Assembly (NCBI GenBank): GCA_011526335.1
Contig: WTJB01000218.1
Location: 1-8,681, forward strand
From: Candidatus Arcticimaribacter sp.
Lineage (GTDB): Bacteria; Bacteroidota; Bacteroidia; Flavobacteriales; Flavobacteriaceae
Direction: 5' to 3'
Length of the DNA: 8,681 nucleotides
Shown: one piece after another, positions 5,722 through 8,681 of the stretch
Layout: each line of letters starts with the position of its first letter
Numbering within the stretch: position 1 is the first letter of the stretch
The notes under the pieces: generated by a model
What the model was told of the DNA's origin: nothing
Database searches by the model: none
What the model saw: the letters and a program-made list of their open reading frames with translations, nothing else
Position numbers and translations under genes: made by a program

Positions 5722-7251
5722 ATGACAGATTTCAAGAAAATTATTTCGCACGCCAAAGAGTACGGATTTGTATTTCCGTCCAGTGAAATTTATGACGGTC
5801 TAAGTGCCGTTTACGACTATGCACAAAACGGAGTTGCCCTTAAAAAAAACATACGAGACTATTGGTGGAAATCTATGGTTCAGTTGCACCACAATATAGT
5901 GGGGATAGATGCGGCGATATTTATGCATCCCACCACTTGGAAGGCCTCAGGTCATGTAGATGCGTTTAACGATCCTTTGATTGATAACAAAGATTCAAAA
6001 AAACGTTACCGTGCGGATGTTTTGGTAGAAGAATACTGTGCCAAAATTGAAACTAAAATTGAAAAAGAAGTAAAAAAAGCCGCCAAACGTTTTGGCGATA
6101 CGTTTGATAAAGCCCAATTTCTTTCTACCAACCCACGCGTTTTGGGGTACCAAGAAAAAATCGATGCTATTCTAAAGCGACTGGGGAAATCTTTGGAAAA
6201 AGAAGATTTGGCCGATGTAAAAGCGCTAATTGAAGAATTGGACATTGCCTGTCCTGAGTCTGGTTCGCGCAATTGGACGGAGGTAAAACAATTTAACCTC
6301 ATGTTCGGCACCAAATTAGGCGCTTCTGCAGAATCTGCAATGGACTTGTATTTACGTCCAGAAACAGCACAAGGGATATTTGTCAACTTCCTGAATGTGC
6401 AAAAAACCAGCCGAATGAAAGTTCCTTTTGGGATTGCTCAGACCGGAAAAGCCTTTAGAAATGAAATTGTTGCTCGACAGTTTATTTTCCGTATGCGTGA
6501 GTTCGAACAAATGGAAATGCAATTCTTTGTCCCCCCAGGCACGCAAAAGGAGTGGTATGAGAAATGGAAAGAATCCCGATTAAAATGGCACCTTTCATTG
6601 GGAATGGGAGAAGACAACTATCGTTTTCACGATCATGAAAAATTAGCGCATTATGCCGATGCTGCAGCCGATATAGAGTTTAAATTTCCTTTTGGCTTTA
6701 AAGAACTAGAAGGCATACATTCGCGTACAGATTTTGATTTAGGAAGTCACGAAAAATATTCTGGAAAAAAACTACAGTATTTTGATCCAGAGCGAAATGA
6801 AAATTACGTTCCTTATGTAGTAGAAACTTCTATTGGACTAGACCGTATGTTCTTGGCTGTATTTTCTTGGGCCTTACGCGAAGAAACACTAGAAGACGGA
6901 AGCAGCAGAACGGTACTGAAGTTACCGGCACTCTTGGCGCCAACCAAAATTGCGGTCTTACCCCTTGTAAAAAAGGATGGCTTACCCGAATTGGCCAAGT
7001 CTATTCTTGAAGACCTAAAGTGGGATCATACCGTAGTATATGACGAAAAGGACGCTGTAGGAAGACGATATAGAAGACAAGATGCGCTAGGGACACCCTA
7101 TTGTATTACGGTGGATCATCAATCCTTAGAAGACCAGACCGTTACCTTACGGGACCGCGATAGTATGGCGCAAGAAAGAATTGCGCTTGCAGATCTACCG
7201 GCTTTGTTAGATGAAAAGTTAAATCCTAAAAATTGGCTTAAGAATCTTTAA
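5722..7251 (+). CDS. glyS: Glycine--tRNA ligase, single-chain homodimeric type
   Basis: A 509-residue class II aminoacyl-tRNA synthetase that charges tRNA-Gly with glycine using ATP. It is the eukaryote/archaea-like alpha2 type, not the split GlyQ/GlyS type of E. coli. FVFPSSEIYDGLSAVYDYA (16-34) is the typical N-terminus. LRPETAQGIFVNF (211-223), motif 2 with FRNEI (245-249) and FEQMEMQFF (261-269), GIHSRTDFDLGSH (331-343) and motif 3 with ETSIGLDRMF (368-377) are all intact. The C-terminal anticodon-binding domain runs from about residue 403, with APTKIAVLPL, AVGRRYRRQDALGTPYCIT and a final TVTLRDRDSM segment. An insertion rich in Lys and Glu at about 100-180 is normal for the bacterial members. 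The start agrees with flavobacterial relatives and no alternative ATG lies near. The stop overlaps the convergent barrel gene by 4 bases. This is an essential housekeeping gene. Confidence 0.98.
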   Translation: MTDFKKIISHAKEYGFVFPSSEIYDGLSAVYDYAQNGVALKKNIRDYWWKSMVQLHHNIVGIDAAIFMHPTTWKASGHVDAFNDPLIDNKDSKKRYRADVLVEEYCAKIETKIEKEVKKAAKRFGDTFDKAQFLSTNPRVLGYQEKIDAILKRLGKSLEKEDLADVKALIEELDIACPESGSRNWTEVKQFNLMFGTKLGASAESAMDLYLRPETAQGIFVNFLNVQKTSRMKVPFGIAQTGKAFRNEIVARQFIFRMREFEQMEMQFFVPPGTQKEWYEKWKESRLKWHLSLGMGEDNYRFHDHEKLAHYADAAADIEFKFPFGFKELEGIHSRTDFDLGSHEKYSGKKLQYFDPERNENYVPYVVETSIGLDRMFLAVFSWALREETLEDGSSRTVLKLPALLAPTKIAVLPLVKKDGLPELAKSILEDLKWDHTVVYDEKDAVGRRYRRQDALGTPYCITVDHQSLEDQTVTLRDRDSMAQERIALADLPALLDEKLNPKNWLKNL

Positions 7252-7844
7252 AAGCGTCGGCCGATTGTAATCCCAACACGGGGCATAGCTCCGGGACCAT
7301 CTTCACCGATAAAGTTTCGTGCCGCGCCGCCAAAAACACTGAGGGTGTACTTCTTTTTAGTGATGAATTTTCCTCCAACGGCAAAACCCAAACCAAATTC
7401 GGTAAAGGAACGATAATAGTCATTATAACGATAGTCGTATGTATAATCGTCTAATGGGCCATAATCGTAATCATAGTTGTCATGCTTTCCAAAAGAAAGA
7501 CTCCCAAAGGCCTCTATATAGAAACCAACATTAGCCCCTCTACCAAAATAAATACGGTAATAGGGAGAAAGTGACACTGTTTCATAATAAAAAGGCGCAG
7601 ATTCGTCGAAACGATTTTCTCCTCCTAAACTTACTAAAGCCGAAAACCCGTAGCTGCTTTCATCATCTATATACTTTTCAAAACTTACATCAAGGGCTTG
7701 AAAGATTAAAAGATTAAAAGCGTTTAAATTCCATTCTTTGGTATAAGAAGGGATGCTGTCTTGTTCGGCTTGTGCGTTTGCTTGGTGAGATGAAAACAAG
7801 AGCAATGCAATCAGTAAAAAATAAAAGGGGGTAGGATTTTTCAT
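7248..7844 (-). CDS. Small outer-membrane beta-barrel protein, DUF3575-like
   Basis: A 198-residue exported protein of unknown function. Residues 1-25 form a signal peptide (FYFLLIALLLF, then ANAQ). The mature part alternates hydrophobic and polar residues as amphipathic beta strands, including LDVSFEKYI (51-59), YYRIYFG (95-101), VGFYIEAFGSLSFG (106-119), FGLGFAVGGKFITKK (150-164) and GITIGRRF (191-198). The terminal Phe is the usual barrel-assembly signal. The pattern resembles the DUF3575 family of small Bacteroidota outer-membrane proteins. Residues 121-145 form an odd loop with nine Tyr and seven Asp. The gene runs toward glyS, overlapping its stop by 4 bases, and is divergent from xth across 72 bases. 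The DNA holds an 8-base unit GATTAAAA in tandem at 7704-7719 (plus-strand reading). Function cannot be inferred from the neighbours. Confidence 0.85.
   Translation of the reverse strand: MKNPTPFYFLLIALLLFSSHQANAQAEQDSIPSYTKEWNLNAFNLLIFQALDVSFEKYIDDESSYGFSALVSLGGENRFDESAPFYYETVSLSPYYRIYFGRGANVGFYIEAFGSLSFGKHDNYDYDYGPLDDYTYDYRYNDYYRSFTEFGLGFAVGGKFITKKKYTLSVFGGAARNFIGEDGPGAMPRVGITIGRRF
7410..7481 (-). repeat. Low-complexity Tyr/Asp-rich stretch in the barrel protein
   Basis: Residues 122-145 of the outer-membrane protein are dominated by Tyr and Asp in alternating order (YDYDY, YTYDYRY, DYY). At DNA level, GAT/TAT/TAC codons repeat imperfectly. It lies between two predicted strands, so it is probably an exposed loop, and a length-variable one if replication slippage occurs. 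Confidence 0.6.
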
Positions 7845-7916
7845 CTGTGATATTTTAATTGATTCTTGGGTATATCAGCTAGTAAGATACAAAAGTTATT
7901 CCTAAATTTAGTGTCA
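7845..7916. promoter_or_regulatory. Divergent intergenic region between the barrel gene and xth
   Basis: These 72 AT-rich bases are the largest non-coding gap in the window and must hold promoters for both genes. For xth, TAAATTTA (7903-7910) matches seven of eight positions of TAnnTTTG and ends six bases before the ATG. It sits inside the 10-base palindrome CTAAATTTAG (7902-7911). For the barrel gene, the minus-strand TAACTTTT (7893-7900) also matches seven of eight. No TTG at normal spacing supports either, so both are weak. Confidence 0.4.
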
Positions 7917-8678
7917 ATGAAAATTATCTCCTACAACGTTAACGGCATACGGGCAGCCTTAAAGAAAGATTTTATCCCTTGGCTGGCCTCCGCCGCTCCT
8001 GATGTGGTTTGTCTTCAAGAGACCAAAGCCCTAGAAGAGCAAGTAGATATGCATCTTTTTGAAGACTTGGGATACAAACACTATTGGTTTTCGGCTCAAA
8101 AAAAGGGATACAGTGGGGTCGCTATTTTGTCCAAACAAGAACCCAAAGCCGTTACGTATGGAACTGGAATAGAACACATGGATTTTGAGGGAAGAGTGAT
8201 TCGATTGGATTTTGACAGCTGCTCTGTGATCAGTTTGTATCTCCCATCCGGGACCAATACCGCACGCTTGGAACACAAGTTCCGTTTTATGGATGACTTT
8301 TTGCAATACATAACAAAATTAAAAGAAGATTTCCCCAACTTAGTCATTTGCGGAGATTACAACATATGTCATCAAGCCATTGACATCCACGACCCGGTGC
8401 GCAATAAAAATGTTTCTGGATTTTTACCCGAAGAAAGAGCTTGGCTAGACAAGTTTTTAAAAAGCGGGTTTATCGATTCTTTTCGTTACCTAAACCCAGA
8501 TCCTCATCATTACAGTTGGTGGAGTTACCGTGCCAATGCACGTGCCAATAATAAGGGTTGGCGAATTGACTACAATCTTGTGAGTACCCCCTTAGAAAAA
8601 AATATAGAACGTGCTTATATCCTACCCGAGGCACATCATTCCGATCATTGCCCTGTGGTGGTAGAATTAAATGTATAA
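7917..8678 (+). CDS. xth: Exodeoxyribonuclease III (AP endonuclease)
   Basis: A complete 253-residue Mg-dependent nuclease of the endonuclease/exonuclease/phosphatase family. In base-excision repair it cuts DNA at abasic sites and trims blocked 3' ends. Catalytic landmarks are all present: Asn7 in SYNVNGIRA (5-13), Glu35 in LQETK (33-37), Tyr108 in LYLPSG (107-112), Asp147 and Asn149 in GDYNI (146-150), Asp218 in WRIDYN (215-220), and Asp243-His244 in HHSDHCPV (240-247). The ATG at 7917 is chosen because MKIISYNVNG is the canonical family start. A TTG at 7866 in the same frame would add 17 residues unrelated to the family. The gene ends three bases before the window edge. It is divergent from the barrel gene, and no other repair gene is adjacent. 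Confidence 0.97.
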   Translation: MKIISYNVNGIRAALKKDFIPWLASAAPDVVCLQETKALEEQVDMHLFEDLGYKHYWFSAQKKGYSGVAILSKQEPKAVTYGTGIEHMDFEGRVIRLDFDSCSVISLYLPSGTNTARLEHKFRFMDDFLQYITKLKEDFPNLVICGDYNICHQAIDIHDPVRNKNVSGFLPEERAWLDKFLKSGFIDSFRYLNPDPHHYSWWSYRANARANNKGWRIDYNLVSTPLEKNIERAYILPEAHHSDHCPVVVELNV

Positions 8679-8681
8679 AGG

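Noticed and set aside
6006..6386. Minus-strand open frame of 126 codons opposite glyS
   Set aside because: It lies wholly within the conserved glyS coding region on the other strand and shows no family signature.
7257..7264. Palindrome TCGGCCGA next to the glyS stop
   Set aside because: It has no loop and no T tract, and encodes part of the conserved IGRRF end of the barrel protein; an 8-base palindrome is expected by chance.
7704..7719. Tandem 8-base unit GATTAAAA that could shift the barrel reading frame
   Set aside because: Only two copies are present, too few to argue for phase variation.
7866..7916. TTG start giving a 270-residue exonuclease III
   Set aside because: The extra 17 residues are not part of the family, whereas MKIISYNVNG at 7917 is the standard beginning.

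Overview
The window looks like part of a Bacteroidota chromosome, most likely Flavobacteriia. The reasons are AT-rich codon use, start codons preceded by A/T-rich sequence with no clear Shine-Dalgarno, signal peptides ending in FSQ or ANAQ, a single-chain glycyl-tRNA synthetase of about 510 residues, and a TAnnTTTG-type -7 box in front of glyS. Eight protein genes fill nearly all of it (about 98% coding). No tRNA, rRNA, CRISPR array, insertion sequence or other mobile element is visible, and no gene-free stretch exceeds 72 bases.

Left part (1-2532, minus strand): a tightly coupled three-gene operon. In transcription order it holds an exported beta-lactamase-fold serine hydrolase, a cytoplasmic beta-phosphoglucomutase-like HAD enzyme, and an exported glycoside hydrolase family 2 (GH2) enzyme cut off by the window edge. 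The genes overlap by 4 and 8 bases. The likely theme is glycan breakdown outside the cytoplasm followed by sugar-phosphate handling inside it, but the substrate cannot be read from the sequence.

Middle (2564-5669): a YafV-type omega-amidase of the nitrilase superfamily lies on the plus strand, divergent from the operon. It converges, with a 17-base overlap, on a minus-strand pair made of a ComF-family phosphoribosyltransferase and a 539-residue lipoprotein with an Ig-like domain.

Right part (5722-8678): glyS on the plus strand is divergent from comF and overlaps by 4 bases the convergent gene for a small DUF3575-like outer-membrane barrel. The exodeoxyribonuclease III gene (xth) then starts divergently and ends 3 bases before the window end.

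Overall this is mostly compact core genome: tRNA charging, DNA repair, metabolite repair and envelope proteins, with one accessory-looking glycan operon. No clearly new defence or mobile system is seen. The points most worth a second look are the coupled operon, the probable leaderless start of glyS, the lipoprotein's unusual lipobox and its internal degenerate repeat, and the Tyr/Asp-rich loop of the barrel protein.
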